Source: Erythrobacter sp. UBA1916 (GTDB lineage Bacteria; Pseudomonadota; Alphaproteobacteria; Sphingomonadales; Sphingomonadaceae). From it: a DNA stretch of 64,000 nt. This document shows, piece after piece, positions 38,385-48,667 of this stretch. The notes under the pieces were generated by a model that was not told the origin of the DNA, did no database searches, and saw nothing but the letters and a program-made list of their open reading frames with translations. The stretch is from contig DDFY01000004.1 in NCBI GenBank assembly GCA_002337385.1, forward strand, positions 109,520 through 173,519. The letters are read 5' to 3'. Numbering within the stretch: the first letter of the stretch is position 1; every line of letters begins with the position of its first letter. Position numbers and translations under genes: made by a program.

Positions 38385-40037
38385 TTATTGCGCGGGGAAC
38401 ACGCGGCGGCCGGCCACCCAGGTCTGCAGCACGCGGGTGTTGCGCAGCCGTTCGGGTGAGGTCAGCAGCGGATCGTTGTCGAGCACCACGAAGTCGGCGC
38501 GTTCACCCACTTGCAGACCGCCGAAGCGCCCCTCGGCAAATCCGGCATAGGCCCCGGCAGCGGTATAGGCGGCCAGCGCCTGCTCGCGGGTGAGGCGTTG
38601 CTCGGACATCCAGCCGCCTGCCGGTTCGCCCGCCGCATCCTGCCGCGAGATCGCCGTGGCCAGGCCTGCCATCACATCGACCGGCTCGACCGGTGCATCG
38701 CTCCCGAAAGCAAGCACAGCGCCTGCCTCGGCAATCGAGCGCCAGGCATAGGCCCCCGCCAGCCGCTCCGGCCCGAGCCGCGCTTCCGTCATCAGCCGGT
38801 CAGATGCCATGTGGACCGGTTGCATCGAGGCGATCACGTCATGCTTGCCGAACCGGGCGATATCCGCCGGGTCCACGATCTGCGCGTGCTCGATGCGCCA
38901 GCGCCGCTCGCCCGGATATTCGGCGGCGAGTTCGTCGATGGCGGTCAGCGCCTCGTCATTGGCCGCATCGCCGATCGCGTGGATGGCGACCTGGAACTCG
39001 TCCAGCGAGGCGCGGCTCATGATGTTGCGCAGCTGGGTGCCGGTGATCACGTCGATCCCCGAGTTCCCGGGATCGTCGGCGTAGGGGGCTTTCAGGCGCG
39101 CGCCGCGCGAACCGAGTGCGCCATCGAGCCAGACCTTGATCCCGCCCATGCGCAGCCGGTCGTCATAGAGCCACAGGGTCGGCCCGGTGCCGCCGATCAG
39201 CAGCATCTCGCTGAGGTCGCCAGCATAGGCCATGATCCGCATCTGCAGCCAGCCGGCATCGCCCGCACGGCGATAGGTCATCCAGTCCGCAAGACTGGTA
39301 CCCATGTCGGAGACTGCGGTAATTCCATGTTCGAAAAAGATTTTCTGCGCCGCGAACAGCGCTTGCTCGCGGTCTTCGGGCAGGGGCGGCGGCACGGCCT
39401 CGTCAACCGGGGTCATGGCCGCGTCGATCAGCACGCCCGCAGGCTGGCGGCCATTGCCGAGACGCTCAATGCGCCCGCCTGCCGGGTCGCGCGTCTGCGC
39501 GTTGATCCCGGCGGCTTCGAGTGCGGCGGAGTTGGCCCACCCGGCATGGCCGTCCACCCGGCTCAGCCAGACCGGACGGTCGCCCACCACGGCGTCGATT
39601 TCGGCAGCGGTGGGGAAGCGGCCGAGGCCCCATTGCTCCTGATTCCAGCCGTGCCCGAGCAGCCAGGGCCGGTCGGGGTACTTCTGCGCATAGTCGGCGA
39701 GCAGGGCCAGCGCCTCGTCAAGCGAGCGCGTTTGCGACAGGTCGAGCGTCATCGTGCCGAGGCCGAGCGCCATCACATGGGCGTGGCTGTCGACAAAGCC
39801 GGGCACGACATGCGCGCCCTTCATGTCTTCGAGATAGTCGATATCGCCCTGCGGCCCGTCACCGAAGTCGAGCAGCTCGGTGATCCGGCCCTCGTCGTCG
39901 ACCACCATGGCGGCAAAGCGATCTACCTTGCCATCGGCGGTGATCGAAATGCCGTCGACATTCTCGAACAGGGTATCGGCGAGAGCGGGGGAGGGCGCGA
40001 GGGCTAGCGCAGCCCCGACCAGCAGCAGGCGCTTCAT
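38385..40037 (-). CDS. Exported amidohydrolase, YtcJ-like
   Basis: A 550-residue metal-dependent amidohydrolase with a signal peptide (residues 1-20, ending ALA). The HxH metal motif is at His85 and His87 (GFVDSHAHVM). Later motifs include HAIGDAANDEALT and HAQIVDPADIARFG, and the terminal composite domain ends with VLQTWVAGRRVF. This matches the YtcJ-like (amidohydrolase 3) group, whose substrates are usually unknown. Its ATG overlaps the stop of the preceding dehydrogenase gene by four bases, so they are one transcript. Confidence 0.88.
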   Translation of the reverse strand: MKRLLLVGAALALAPSPALADTLFENVDGISITADGKVDRFAAMVVDDEGRITELLDFGDGPQGDIDYLEDMKGAHVVPGFVDSHAHVMALGLGTMTLDLSQTRSLDEALALLADYAQKYPDRPWLLGHGWNQEQWGLGRFPTAAEIDAVVGDRPVWLSRVDGHAGWANSAALEAAGINAQTRDPAGGRIERLGNGRQPAGVLIDAAMTPVDEAVPPPLPEDREQALFAAQKIFFEHGITAVSDMGTSLADWMTYRRAGDAGWLQMRIMAYAGDLSEMLLIGGTGPTLWLYDDRLRMGGIKVWLDGALGSRGARLKAPYADDPGNSGIDVITGTQLRNIMSRASLDEFQVAIHAIGDAANDEALTAIDELAAEYPGERRWRIEHAQIVDPADIARFGKHDVIASMQPVHMASDRLMTEARLGPERLAGAYAWRSIAEAGAVLAFGSDAPVEPVDVMAGLATAISRQDAAGEPAGGWMSEQRLTREQALAAYTAAGAYAGFAEGRFGGLQVGERADFVVLDNDPLLTSPERLRNTRVLQTWVAGRRVFPAQ

Positions 40038-40924
40038 CGTTTGACCTCGGGCAGATGGCGGATCAGCGCGCTGGTATCCTGCCGCGCGCCCCCATCGGCT
40101 TGCACCTGCGCGTAAAACTGGTCGACCAGCGCGGTGATCGGCAGCGACAGGCCAGCGTCCTTCGCCTCGGCCAGCGCGATGGCGAGATCCTTGCGCATCC
40201 AGTCGATCGCGAAGCCGAAGTCGAATTCGCCCGCCGCCATCGTTGGCCAGCGGTTTTCCATCTGCCAGCTTTGCGCCGCGCCGCCGGAGATCGCTTCAAG
40301 CACCTTGTCCATCGCTAGCCCCTCGGCCTGCGCCAGTCGCACACCTTCGGACAGCCCGGCCAGCACGCCCGCAATGCAGACCTGATTGACGGCCTTGGTC
40401 GCCTGCCCTGCGCCCGCTGCACCGACATGGACGATGCGCGCGGCATAGGCCTCGATCACCGGCCGCGCCGTCGCCATAGCTGCGTCCGAGCCGCCGCACA
40501 TGATCGAAAGCTTGCCGTTCTCCGCGCCTGCCTGTCCGCCTGATACGGGCGCATCGAGTGCAAACACGCCGCGGCTTTCGGCCTCCTGCGCAATGGTGCG
40601 CGCAATCGCGGGTGAGACAGTGGTGTGATCGACGAACAACGCACCTTCGCGCATGGCTTTGAGCGCGCCATCATCGCCCAGCATGACTGCGGCGAGATCG
40701 TCGTCGTTGCCGAGGCAGGCGAGCACCACGTCCTGCCCCCGTGCGGCCTCGGCGGGCGTGGCGGCGATGCTGGCGGCAAAGCCTTCGCTGGCGAGGTTTG
40801 CCTGCCAGGCTTCGGCGCGCGAAGCGGTGCGGTTGTAAACGGTGACCTGATGGCCGGCGCGGGCGAGGTGGGCAGCCATCGGCGCGCCCATCACGCCAAG
40901 GCCCAGAAAGGCGACTTTGCTCAT
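40034..40924 (-). CDS. 3-hydroxyisobutyrate dehydrogenase family NAD(P)-dependent oxidoreductase
   Basis: A 296-residue beta-hydroxyacid dehydrogenase. It has the Rossmann motif GLGVMG (8-13), the substrate signature DAPVSGGQAGAENGKL from Asp124 and the catalytic Lys177 in GQATKAVNQ. This family includes 3-hydroxyisobutyrate dehydrogenase and tartronate semialdehyde reductase; the exact substrate is open. I start at the ATG of MSKVAFLG. A longer frame of 12 residues upstream has no support. It is the first gene of a pair with the amidohydrolase. Confidence 0.9.
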   Translation of the reverse strand: MSKVAFLGLGVMGAPMAAHLARAGHQVTVYNRTASRAEAWQANLASEGFAASIAATPAEAARGQDVVLACLGNDDDLAAVMLGDDGALKAMREGALFVDHTTVSPAIARTIAQEAESRGVFALDAPVSGGQAGAENGKLSIMCGGSDAAMATARPVIEAYAARIVHVGAAGAGQATKAVNQVCIAGVLAGLSEGVRLAQAEGLAMDKVLEAISGGAAQSWQMENRWPTMAAGEFDFGFAIDWMRKDLAIALAEAKDAGLSLPITALVDQFYAQVQADGGARQDTSALIRHLPEVKR

Positions 40925-41025
40925 GCCCACAGCACTGCCGCGCTTCGCCGCGATGCGCAATCTTTGCCGTGTCTCATAAGCTCACCTATTTCCTTTGGGG
41001 GCGGTTTCGGTCTAGGCGCTCCAGC

Positions 41026-42276
41026 ATGAACGAAAGCGCTACTGCAACCGACAACGCCCTGACCATCGACACGATCCGCGCCGCAGCCGCCCGGATTGGT
41101 GACGCGGTGGTGCACACGCCCACGCTCTATTCGATAACGCTGTCGAAAATGACCGGCGCGAACATCTGGCTCAAGTTCGAGAACCAGCAGTTCACCGCTG
41201 CCTACAAGGAGCGCGGCGCGCTCAACAAGCTGTTGCAGCTCGATCCGGCTGACCTCAAGCGCGGCGTGATCACCGCTTCGGCGGGCAATCACTCGCAGGG
41301 CCTGTCATACCACGGCACCCGCCTCGGCGTGCCGGTCACCATCGTGATGCCGCGCACCACGCCCACGGTGAAGGTGATGCAGACCGAGAGCGTGGGCGGC
41401 AAGGTCGTGCTCGAAGGTGAGAACTTCGACGAGGCCTATGCCCATGCGCGCAAGCTGGAGGCCGAACTGGGCCTCACCTTCGTCCATCCGTTTGACGATC
41501 CGGCAGTGGCGGCAGGGCAGGGCACCGTGGCGCTGGAACTGTTTGCCGATGCACCCGAGATCGATACGCTGGTGGTGCCCATCGGCGGCGGCGGGCTGAT
41601 CTCCGGCATGGCCACCGTGGCCAAGGCCATCGCCGAGCAGGAAGACCGCCAGATCGAAGTGATCGGCGTTCAGGCGCGGCTCTATCCGAGCATGTACGCC
41701 TGCACCAAGGGCGAGGACATGCCGAGCGGCGGCGACTCGCTGGCCGAGGGCATTGCGGTGAAGGAGCCGGGCAAGTTCACCCGCGAAGTGGTGGCAAAGC
41801 TGGTCGACGACATCGTGCTGGTTGACGAGCCACACCTCGAAACGGCGGTGGCGCTGCTGCTGCAGATCGAAAAGACCGTGGTCGAGGGTGCAGGCGCGGC
41901 AGGGCTTGCCGCAGTGCTCGCCAACAAGGAGCGGTTTGCCGGGCGCAACATCGGCCTCGTCCTGTGCGGCGGCAATATCGACACTCGCCTGCTGGCCAAT
42001 GTGCTGCTGCGCGATCTGGCCCGCTCGGGCCGCCTTGCGCGGCTGCGGATCACCTTGCAGGACCGGCCCGGCTCGCTGATGAAGGTGATGCACGAATTTG
42101 CCGAGGCGAACGTCAATATCCTCGAAATCTCGCACCAGCGGATCTTCACCAACCTGCCCGCGAAGGGCCTCGTCACCGATATCGAGTGCGAGGCGCGTGA
42201 CAGCGTGCAGCTCGAAGCATTGGTCGCGCGGCTGACGGCAGAGGGCTATTCGGTTAGTCACGTCGAACTCAACTGA
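41026..42276 (+). CDS. ilvA: Threonine ammonia-lyase (biosynthetic-type fold with ACT domain)
   Basis: Converts threonine to 2-oxobutanoate. The 416-residue PLP protein has the Schiff-base Lys61 (AAYKERGALNK), the phosphate loop GGGGLISG (about 186-193) and a C-terminal ACT domain (about 340-416, LRITLQDRPGSLMKVMHEFAEANVNILEISHQR). A single ACT domain and this length are the form that also occurs in catabolic (TdcB-like) and CimA-linked enzymes, so whether it serves isoleucine synthesis is not certain. I start at ATG 41026. The frame is open upstream to 40969, but the extra residues look unrelated. Confidence 0.9.
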   Translation: MNESATATDNALTIDTIRAAAARIGDAVVHTPTLYSITLSKMTGANIWLKFENQQFTAAYKERGALNKLLQLDPADLKRGVITASAGNHSQGLSYHGTRLGVPVTIVMPRTTPTVKVMQTESVGGKVVLEGENFDEAYAHARKLEAELGLTFVHPFDDPAVAAGQGTVALELFADAPEIDTLVVPIGGGGLISGMATVAKAIAEQEDRQIEVIGVQARLYPSMYACTKGEDMPSGGDSLAEGIAVKEPGKFTREVVAKLVDDIVLVDEPHLETAVALLLQIEKTVVEGAGAAGLAAVLANKERFAGRNIGLVLCGGNIDTRLLANVLLRDLARSGRLARLRITLQDRPGSLMKVMHEFAEANVNILEISHQRIFTNLPAKGLVTDIECEARDSVQLEALVARLTAEGYSVSHVELN

Positions 42277-42304
42277 CCCGGAACGGGGCAACTTGCCCTT
42301 ATTG

Positions 42305-42366
42305 GCCCGCTGTGGGCGCAAATAAACGCTACGCAGCGGGCTCAACATGGTTAAAATGGTTTAACC
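42305..42366. promoter_or_regulatory. Hairpin and CtrA-like palindrome between ilvA and bpt
   Basis: Two dyads occupy this 170-bp gap. GCCCGCTG (42305-42312) pairs with CAGCGGGC (42334-42341). A second, AT-rich dyad GGTTAAA-ATGG-TTTAACC spans 42349-42366. Read on the minus strand the latter contains TTAA-N6-TTAACCAT, close to the CtrA box (TTAA-N7-TTAAC). It lies about 80 bases before the bpt start codon. Confidence 0.4.
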
Positions 42367-42446
42367 GGGCGATTCCCCTCGGCATGGTCCGGTCTATCGG
42401 CGCTGTCAGGCGCCAGCCGCTGCCATGATAAGAGGATCGCCTCACA

Positions 42447-43295
42447 GTGACCGCACCCGTGCGTTTCCCCCGCTTTTTCGTGACGAGCCCCGCGCCGTGC
42501 CCCTATCTGCCGGGCAAGACTGAACGCAAGGTGTTCACCGAGTTGAACGGACCGCACACGGAGGCGCTGAACGATGCGCTTTCGCGGATCGGTTTCCGGC
42601 GTAGCCAGAACGTGGCCTATCGCCCCAGCTGCGCCGATTGCCGGGCCTGCGTTTCGGTGCGCGTGGTGGCCAACGAGTTCCGCCCCTCGAACTCGCAAAA
42701 GCGGACCGAGAAGCGCAACGCCGATCTCGTGGTGAGTGAGTGCCGCCCCTGGGCTACGGCCGAACAGTTCGCCTTGCTGCAACGTTATCTGTCGCACCGC
42801 CACCCCGGCGGCGGCATGGCCGGGATGGACGAAGTCGACTATGCCGACATGGTCGAACAAACCTCGGTCAATTCGGTGGTGATCGAATATCGCGAGCCGC
42901 GCGAGGATGGCACTCCGGGCCGCCTGGTCGCCGCTTGCCTGACCGACCGTCAAGGCGATGGGCTGTCGATGATCTACAGCTTCTACGACCCCGATTCCGA
43001 GCGTGCGGGGCTCGGCAACTTCGTCATCCTTGATCACATCCGCCGTGCGGCTGGGGAAGGGCTGCCGTTTGTCTATCTCGGCTACTGGGTCGAGGGCTCG
43101 GAGCGGATGCAGTACAAGGTGCGCTATCGCCCGCTCGACAAGCTGGGCCCCGAGGGCTGGCAGCGGATGAGCGAAGAAGAGCAGGAACGCCGGATTGCGC
43201 GCGTCGTCAGCGGGGCCGGGGCGGCAGGACCAGTGCCTGCCGGAGCGAGCAAGGATGGCAGCTCGGAACTGACGCGGCGGGTGGTTAAGGTCTGA
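42447..43295 (+). CDS. bpt: Aspartate/glutamate leucyltransferase (N-end rule)
   Basis: Bpt transfers leucine from Leu-tRNA to proteins with N-terminal Asp or Glu, marking them for ClpAP degradation. The 282-residue protein has the ATE N-terminal domain with cysteine motif [17 protein letters not shown] and the [16 protein letters not shown] block, and the C-terminal catalytic domain with [17 protein letters not shown]. The start is a GTG, with AGAGGA about ten bases upstream. The last 30 residues are Ala/Gly-rich. Bpt versus arginyltransferase (Ate) is decided here only by bacterial origin. Confidence 0.92.
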   Translation: MTAPVRFPRFFVTSPAPCPYLPGKTERKVFTELNGPHTEALNDALSRIGFRRSQNVAYRPSCADCRACVSVRVVANEFRPSNSQKRTEKRNADLVVSECRPWATAEQFALLQRYLSHRHPGGGMAGMDEVDYADMVEQTSVNSVVIEYREPREDGTPGRLVAACLTDRQGDGLSMIYSFYDPDSERAGLGNFVILDHIRRAAGEGLPFVYLGYWVEGSERMQYKVRYRPLDKLGPEGWQRMSEEEQERRIARVVSGAGAAGPVPAGASKDGSSELTRRVVKV

Positions 43296-43393
43296 GGGTT
43301 GGGGGGCTAGTTGCCGGTTTGGAAGGCGGCCCCATCGAAGCTGAAGGGAAATCAGCGTGTCACGTCACGCGTACCCCGATCGAAGTTATCCCC

Positions 43394-44341
43394 CTAGTTT
43401 GTGCGCTTGGCGAAAAGATAGCTGATCCTGTCGTCTTCCGTGGCGTGCGTGGCTCCGGCGACGATCCCAAGCTCGCGCGCCTGTGGTCCGAAGAACTGGC
43501 CGACGAATGTTCCCTCGAACCCCGATGAGCCTGACAATGTGCCGCGAATCTGGTCTGGTCCTTCCAGCTTGCCTGTCAAACGCAGTTCTCCCAGATTGCC
43601 ATTCGGACACTGGTCCGGGTCGGGGCACGGAACTGTTTCTGCTCCGGAGAATTCGCGCGTTTCCCAGTTCATTGTATAGGAATAGCTGCCTCTCTCTAAG
43701 TTAAGCAGCCCATAGTCCGATCGGTAGTTGGTAACGCCGGTTGTCGGTAGGTCCAGTCCGAGCGTGGGGGCGCCATACAGCGACATGCGGAGCACTTCCC
43801 GCACGCCTATCTCGGTGCCAACGATCGCGTTGGCATCGTAGCTGCGCCAAGATACGAGCCCAACATAATCGAAGCTGTATTGAGAGCTGCTTGTCGAGAC
43901 TACCAAGCGCTTGAATTCGTCGAAAGGACTGGTGGCAGCAGCATCGTAGTTCCAGTCGCCAACCGCACCATTTGCGGAGGGGTAGTCGAAGGTATTGTCA
44001 AATTGTTGCGACTCGTTCCCGTAGTAATAGTTGTACGAGCGCGTATTCGCTACATATGTGAAACCGGTTCCCGCCTGCTCCAATGAGGTGCCGATGAAGG
44101 TGGTTTGCCAATAGGGCTCTGTGCTGCGAGAATCGTGAACCCGTTCCAGCTTTACGCCGACTCCTGTCCCGCCGCGATCAGCCGAAAAATCCCTGGCAGA
44201 CTGGTAGGTCGGCGTTTCTGATGGGCTTGGCGCAGGCGTTGGGGCCACGATTGGGCCAACGGGTCCGCTTCCGTTGCTGGCGTCATCGCCGCCGCACGCC
44301 GACAGCATCAAGCCAAACCCAAGTACCAAACTGCGCTTCAT
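43394..44341 (-). CDS. TbpB-like beta-barrel surface lipoprotein
   Basis: A 315-residue lipoprotein with lipobox L-S-A-C (Cys16), a Gly/Asp-rich start and a Pro/Ser/Thr linker (APTPAPSPSETP). The C-terminal part ends with GTLSGSSGFEGTFVGQFFGPQARELGIVAGA, the pattern of the transferrin-binding protein B barrel (a GxFYGPxAxExGG motif). Such domains occur in surface lipoproteins exported by Slam proteins. Ligand unknown. The gene is more AT-rich than its neighbours and flanked by non-coding sequence, suggesting acquisition or fast evolution. Confidence 0.78.
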   Translation of the reverse strand: MKRSLVLGFGLMLSACGGDDASNGSGPVGPIVAPTPAPSPSETPTYQSARDFSADRGGTGVGVKLERVHDSRSTEPYWQTTFIGTSLEQAGTGFTYVANTRSYNYYYGNESQQFDNTFDYPSANGAVGDWNYDAAATSPFDEFKRLVVSTSSSQYSFDYVGLVSWRSYDANAIVGTEIGVREVLRMSLYGAPTLGLDLPTTGVTNYRSDYGLLNLERGSYSYTMNWETREFSGAETVPCPDPDQCPNGNLGELRLTGKLEGPDQIRGTLSGSSGFEGTFVGQFFGPQARELGIVAGATHATEDDRISYLFAKRTN

Positions 44342-44545
44342 TACTCGACATTCCCAAGACCTTCGATCTGCTGGCGAGGTACATGGCTTTGGCGGTCTTG
44401 CAATCGCTTTAGGTGCAGAACTACGATCCGGCTTCGAACAACCGACGCAATGACCGTTTTCTACTGTCTGATCACGAGAAGCGAACAGACTCCTTACGGC
44501 CCAATAACGGGCGCGATTGTTCCTATCTCACACCCATCACTGCCC
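44342..44545. other. Spacer between lipoprotein and lysozyme genes
   Basis: Sequence of mixed composition that holds the promoter of the lipoprotein gene. I see no tRNA, repeat, inverted repeat of note or convincing small gene in this spacer. A possible short plus-strand frame from 44413 looks like a shadow. Confidence 0.3.
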
Positions 44546-45124
44546 TTAATCCTGGCCACGATATAGCGCTGCCTCAGCCTCCCGCCGCCGCACCAGTCCC
44601 TTCATCACCTTGCCCCCGGCATAGACCCAGCGCGCAAACTCATCTGCTGCGCCCTCTTGATCGCCCGCGATATGCCGCCTGGTCAGCGTTGCCCGCGCAA
44701 TCGCGCCGGTGTTGTAGTGAAATGAGACCAGCGCATCGAACTGCTGCTGGCTCGTTGGCGCGTCGCCGATAGCCTGCGCGACCTCGTCGGCATAACGGGC
44801 AAGGTCGGCCTCCAGCCGTGCGTCGCATTGGGCGCGGGTCCAGACGGTGCCGGGGCCGATGCCCGCTCCGGTTGCCCCCCAGCCGATCGTCCATGGCTCG
44901 CCGCCCGTGCCCGGATCGGGATAGGCCTCGACCAGACCATCGGATCGCACGGTCGCCAGCCCCTCGAACCGGCGGATCAGCGCCACGCCTTCCGGGCTGA
45001 CCATGCGCGGTGTGGGAAGCTCCAGCGCGGCGTCGATAGCGCTGTGGAGCGCGCGCACGTCGTCAGGCCACAAGGGGCGGGCGAGCAGGTGGCGGACAAC
45101 AGCGAAGATAGGATGACGGTTCAT
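44546..45124 (-). CDS. Phage-type lysozyme (glycoside hydrolase family 24)
   Basis: A 192-residue muramidase of the T4/P21 lysozyme family. The catalytic Glu54 (RRFEG), Asp70 (EAYPDPGTGGEPWTIGWG) and Thr79 form the E-D-T triad. A second hallmark is the SQQQFDALVSFHYNTGA motif. It has no clear signal peptide; the first 40 residues (RHPIFAVVRHLLARPLWPDDVRAL) are an extension before the domain. No other phage gene is near, so it may be a prophage remnant or a domesticated cell-wall enzyme. A gene transfer agent origin cannot be tested here. Confidence 0.87.
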   Translation of the reverse strand: MNRHPIFAVVRHLLARPLWPDDVRALHSAIDAALELPTPRMVSPEGVALIRRFEGLATVRSDGLVEAYPDPGTGGEPWTIGWGATGAGIGPGTVWTRAQCDARLEADLARYADEVAQAIGDAPTSQQQFDALVSFHYNTGAIARATLTRRHIAGDQEGAADEFARWVYAGGKVMKGLVRRREAEAALYRGQD

Positions 45125-45205
45125 GGCAGGCGCTCCGGCAGTGCGAATCGCCTTTTCCGTTAGGCATCTCCAACGGATGTAGGAAAGGGCCTTGTGCCGG
45201 ACAGC

Positions 45206-45234
45206 AAAAAGGCCGCCCGGTTTCCCGAGCGGCC
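45206..45234 (-). terminator. Intrinsic terminator of glnA
   Basis: GGCCGCCCGG (45211-45220) pairs with CCGAGCGGCC (45225-45234) around a GAAA tetraloop as minus-strand RNA, with one G-U pair. Minus-strand TTTTT follows (AAAAA at 45206-45210). It lies 47 bases after the glnA stop. Confidence 0.9.
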
Positions 45235-45280
45235 CATTTGTTTGCTGCCCCGCCGCAATGCGGCGTGCGGGCCTGCGCTC

Positions 45281-46690
<1,410 letters not shown>

Positions 46691-46765
46691 AATATTCCTT
46701 CCTTATGGAGTGTTTGGCGTGAAAAATGGCGGGCCTAGGGCCCGCAACTGGTTGCTTGGCGCCGC

Positions 46766-47140
<375 letters not shown>

Positions 47141-47189
47141 TCAGGACCACCGGTTATGCCGCTACCCGGCTATCATACCCAATTCTATT

Positions 47190-47206
47190 AACAAGAATCG
47201 TGCCAA
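47190..47206 (-). promoter_or_regulatory. Sigma-54 (RpoN) promoter of glnB-glnA
   Basis: Minus-strand TTGGCACGATTCTTGTT matches the RpoN consensus YTGGCACGRNNNTTGCW at all fixed positions except C-to-T in TTGC. The expected start of transcription is about 76 bases before the glnB ATG. Nitrogen-limited expression of glnBA from such a promoter is known in other proteobacteria. Confidence 0.75.
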
Positions 47207-47254
47207 GGCGTGTGACACGAGATTAGACAATCGCAGGCGCGAGCGAAAGGGCGG

Positions 47255-47317
47255 ATTTGCGGCATTTGCGGAGGTTGCCTGCCTCAGCGATAAACGGCGT
47301 CTGCCAAGCATTTGCGG
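47255..47317. repeat. Three ATTTGCGG direct repeats
   Basis: ATTTGCGG occurs at 47255-47262, 47264-47271 and 47310-47317 within the glnB-argC spacer. Two are adjacent and one is about 40 bases away. They may be operator half-sites or simple sequence. Confidence 0.4.
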
Positions 47318-47323
47318 CGTGTG

Positions 47324-47340
47324 TGCCCAATTGTTGGGCA
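47324..47340. promoter_or_regulatory. NtrC-like dyad upstream of glnB
   Basis: A perfect inverted repeat, TGCCCAA-TTG-TTGGGCA, 17 bp overall like the NtrC site (TGCACC-N5-GGTGCA). It matches five of seven positions per half. It lies 118-134 bases upstream of the -24 element, the usual enhancer distance. It also lies just downstream of the argC stop and could be a weak terminator, though it has no T tract. Confidence 0.45.
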
Positions 47341-47368
47341 GGCAATGCCGCATTAGTGGGCAGGGCTA

Positions 47369-48295
47369 TCAGAGGCGCAGCCCGGCATATTCGTCGCAGC
47401 CCGCCATCAGGTTGAGCGACTGGACGGCGGCGCCGCTGGCGCCCTTGCCAAGATTGTCGAGCACGGCGATCAGCCGCGCGGTCTTGCCCTCGGCGTCGGC
47501 GCAGACATGGATGTCGATTCCGTCGGACGGGTCGGCATCGGCGCGCAGCACCAGCTCTTCGGGGCATTCCTCGTGGATAGTGATCGTGCGGGCACCGGCA
47601 TAGGCTTCGGTGAGGCACGCGCGCAGCTCCGCAGGCGGGGCAGCCTTGCGCATAGCTTCGATAGGCAGCGGCACTTCCACCACCATGCCGCGATAGGCAG
47701 GCACCACCGAGGGGGCGAAGACCGGCGGATATTCGATCCCGCTGCGTGTCTGCATCTCGGGCAGGTGCTTGTGCGCGAGGGTGAGCCCATAGGTGCGGAA
47801 AGCAATGTCGGTCTCTTCGGCGAAGCGCGCGATCAGGCCCTTGCCGCCGCCAGAAAAGCCCGAGACGGCGTTGACCGTGTAGGGCCAGTCGCGCGGCAGC
47901 AGGCGGGCGCGGATCAGCGGCGTTACAAGCGCGATGAAGCCGGTTGCATAGCAGCCCGGGTTCGAGACCTGCTTGGCCCCGGCGACCACTTCGCGGCCGA
48001 CGATTTCGGGAAAACCGTAGATCCAGCCCGGCGCGGTGCGATGGGCGGTGGAGGCATCAATCACCCGGGTGCCGCTGTCCTTGTCGATCATGGACACGGC
48101 CTCGCGCGCGGCATCGTCGGGCAGGCACAGGATCACGAAATCGGCGAAGTTGAGCGCCGTTTTGCGGCAGTCGGCATCCTTGCGCTCGGCCTCGCTGAGG
48201 CGGATCAGTTCAAAGTCGTCGCGCCCGGCCAGCCGGTCTGCGATTTCCAAACCGGTGGTGCCGGCGCCGCCGTCGATGAAGACATTGTATGTCAT
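47369..48295 (-). CDS. argC: N-acetyl-gamma-glutamyl-phosphate reductase, type 2
   Basis: ArgC reduces N-acetylglutamyl phosphate in arginine synthesis. This is the short type 2 form (308 residues) with FIDGGAGTTGLEIADRL as the nucleotide motif, catalytic Cys115 in SNPGCYATG, and AVSGFSGGGKGLI as the substrate segment. It lies nine bases after the SH3 gene on the same strand. glnB begins 265 bases downstream with its own promoter. Confidence 0.96.
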   Translation of the reverse strand: MTYNVFIDGGAGTTGLEIADRLAGRDDFELIRLSEAERKDADCRKTALNFADFVILCLPDDAAREAVSMIDKDSGTRVIDASTAHRTAPGWIYGFPEIVGREVVAGAKQVSNPGCYATGFIALVTPLIRARLLPRDWPYTVNAVSGFSGGGKGLIARFAEETDIAFRTYGLTLAHKHLPEMQTRSGIEYPPVFAPSVVPAYRGMVVEVPLPIEAMRKAAPPAELRACLTEAYAGARTITIHEECPEELVLRADADPSDGIDIHVCADAEGKTARLIAVLDNLGKGASGAAVQSLNLMAGCDEYAGLRL

Positions 48296-48304
48296 CGGTG
48301 TTCC

Positions 48305-48667
48305 TCAGCCTGCGGTGGTCGGCTCAAGCCGGTCGATGTGGACATAGCCAACGGGGCCTTCGAGCGACAAACAGCCCCAGGCCCAGTTTCCGACGATGTC
48401 GAGCAGTTCAAAGCTGTCGCCTTCCATCAGAACGCACAGCTCTTCGGCGCCCTCCGAGGGGGCGGTGCGCAAGGTGGCGCCGCCGGGCATGACTGCACGC
48501 GGCTGCGGCACGGCGTAGTGCGGCACGAAGTGCTTGCCCGCCAGGCCGATGTGCGCAAGGTCACCGCGCAGCGGCAGGTCGTGGCCCTGCGGTCTTACGA
48601 CCGGACCGGACAATACAAACGGTCCTTGTACGTGCGTGGCAGGCTGGTTTTCGTCTATCTGGCTCAA
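48305..48667 (-). CDS. Truncated SH3-domain protein (N-terminal part of an NlpC/P60-type protein)
   Basis: A 120-residue reading frame with a bacterial SH3-like domain: LPLRGDLAHIGLAGKHFVPHYAVPQPRAV, ATLRTAPSEGAEELCVLMEGDSFELL, WGCLSLEGPVGYVH. In alphaproteobacteria, as I recall, this arrangement is the N-terminal part of C40 (NlpC/P60) peptidases encoded next to leucyl aminopeptidase. Here the frame stops after the SH3 domain and no Cys-His peptidase domain remains before argC, nine bases away. The start is also weak: a TTG (48667) without a ribosome site, and the upstream frame (VLTDNRR) has no ATG or GTG. It may be a decaying remnant. Confidence 0.55.
   Translation of the reverse strand: MSQIDENQPATHVQGPFVLSGPVVRPQGHDLPLRGDLAHIGLAGKHFVPHYAVPQPRAVMPGGATLRTAPSEGAEELCVLMEGDSFELLDIVGNWAWGCLSLEGPVGYVHIDRLEPTTAG

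Noticed and set aside
44413..44772. Plus-strand small frame across the lipoprotein-lysozyme spacer
   Set aside because: Overlaps the lysozyme gene antisense and lacks a ribosome site or recognisable domain.
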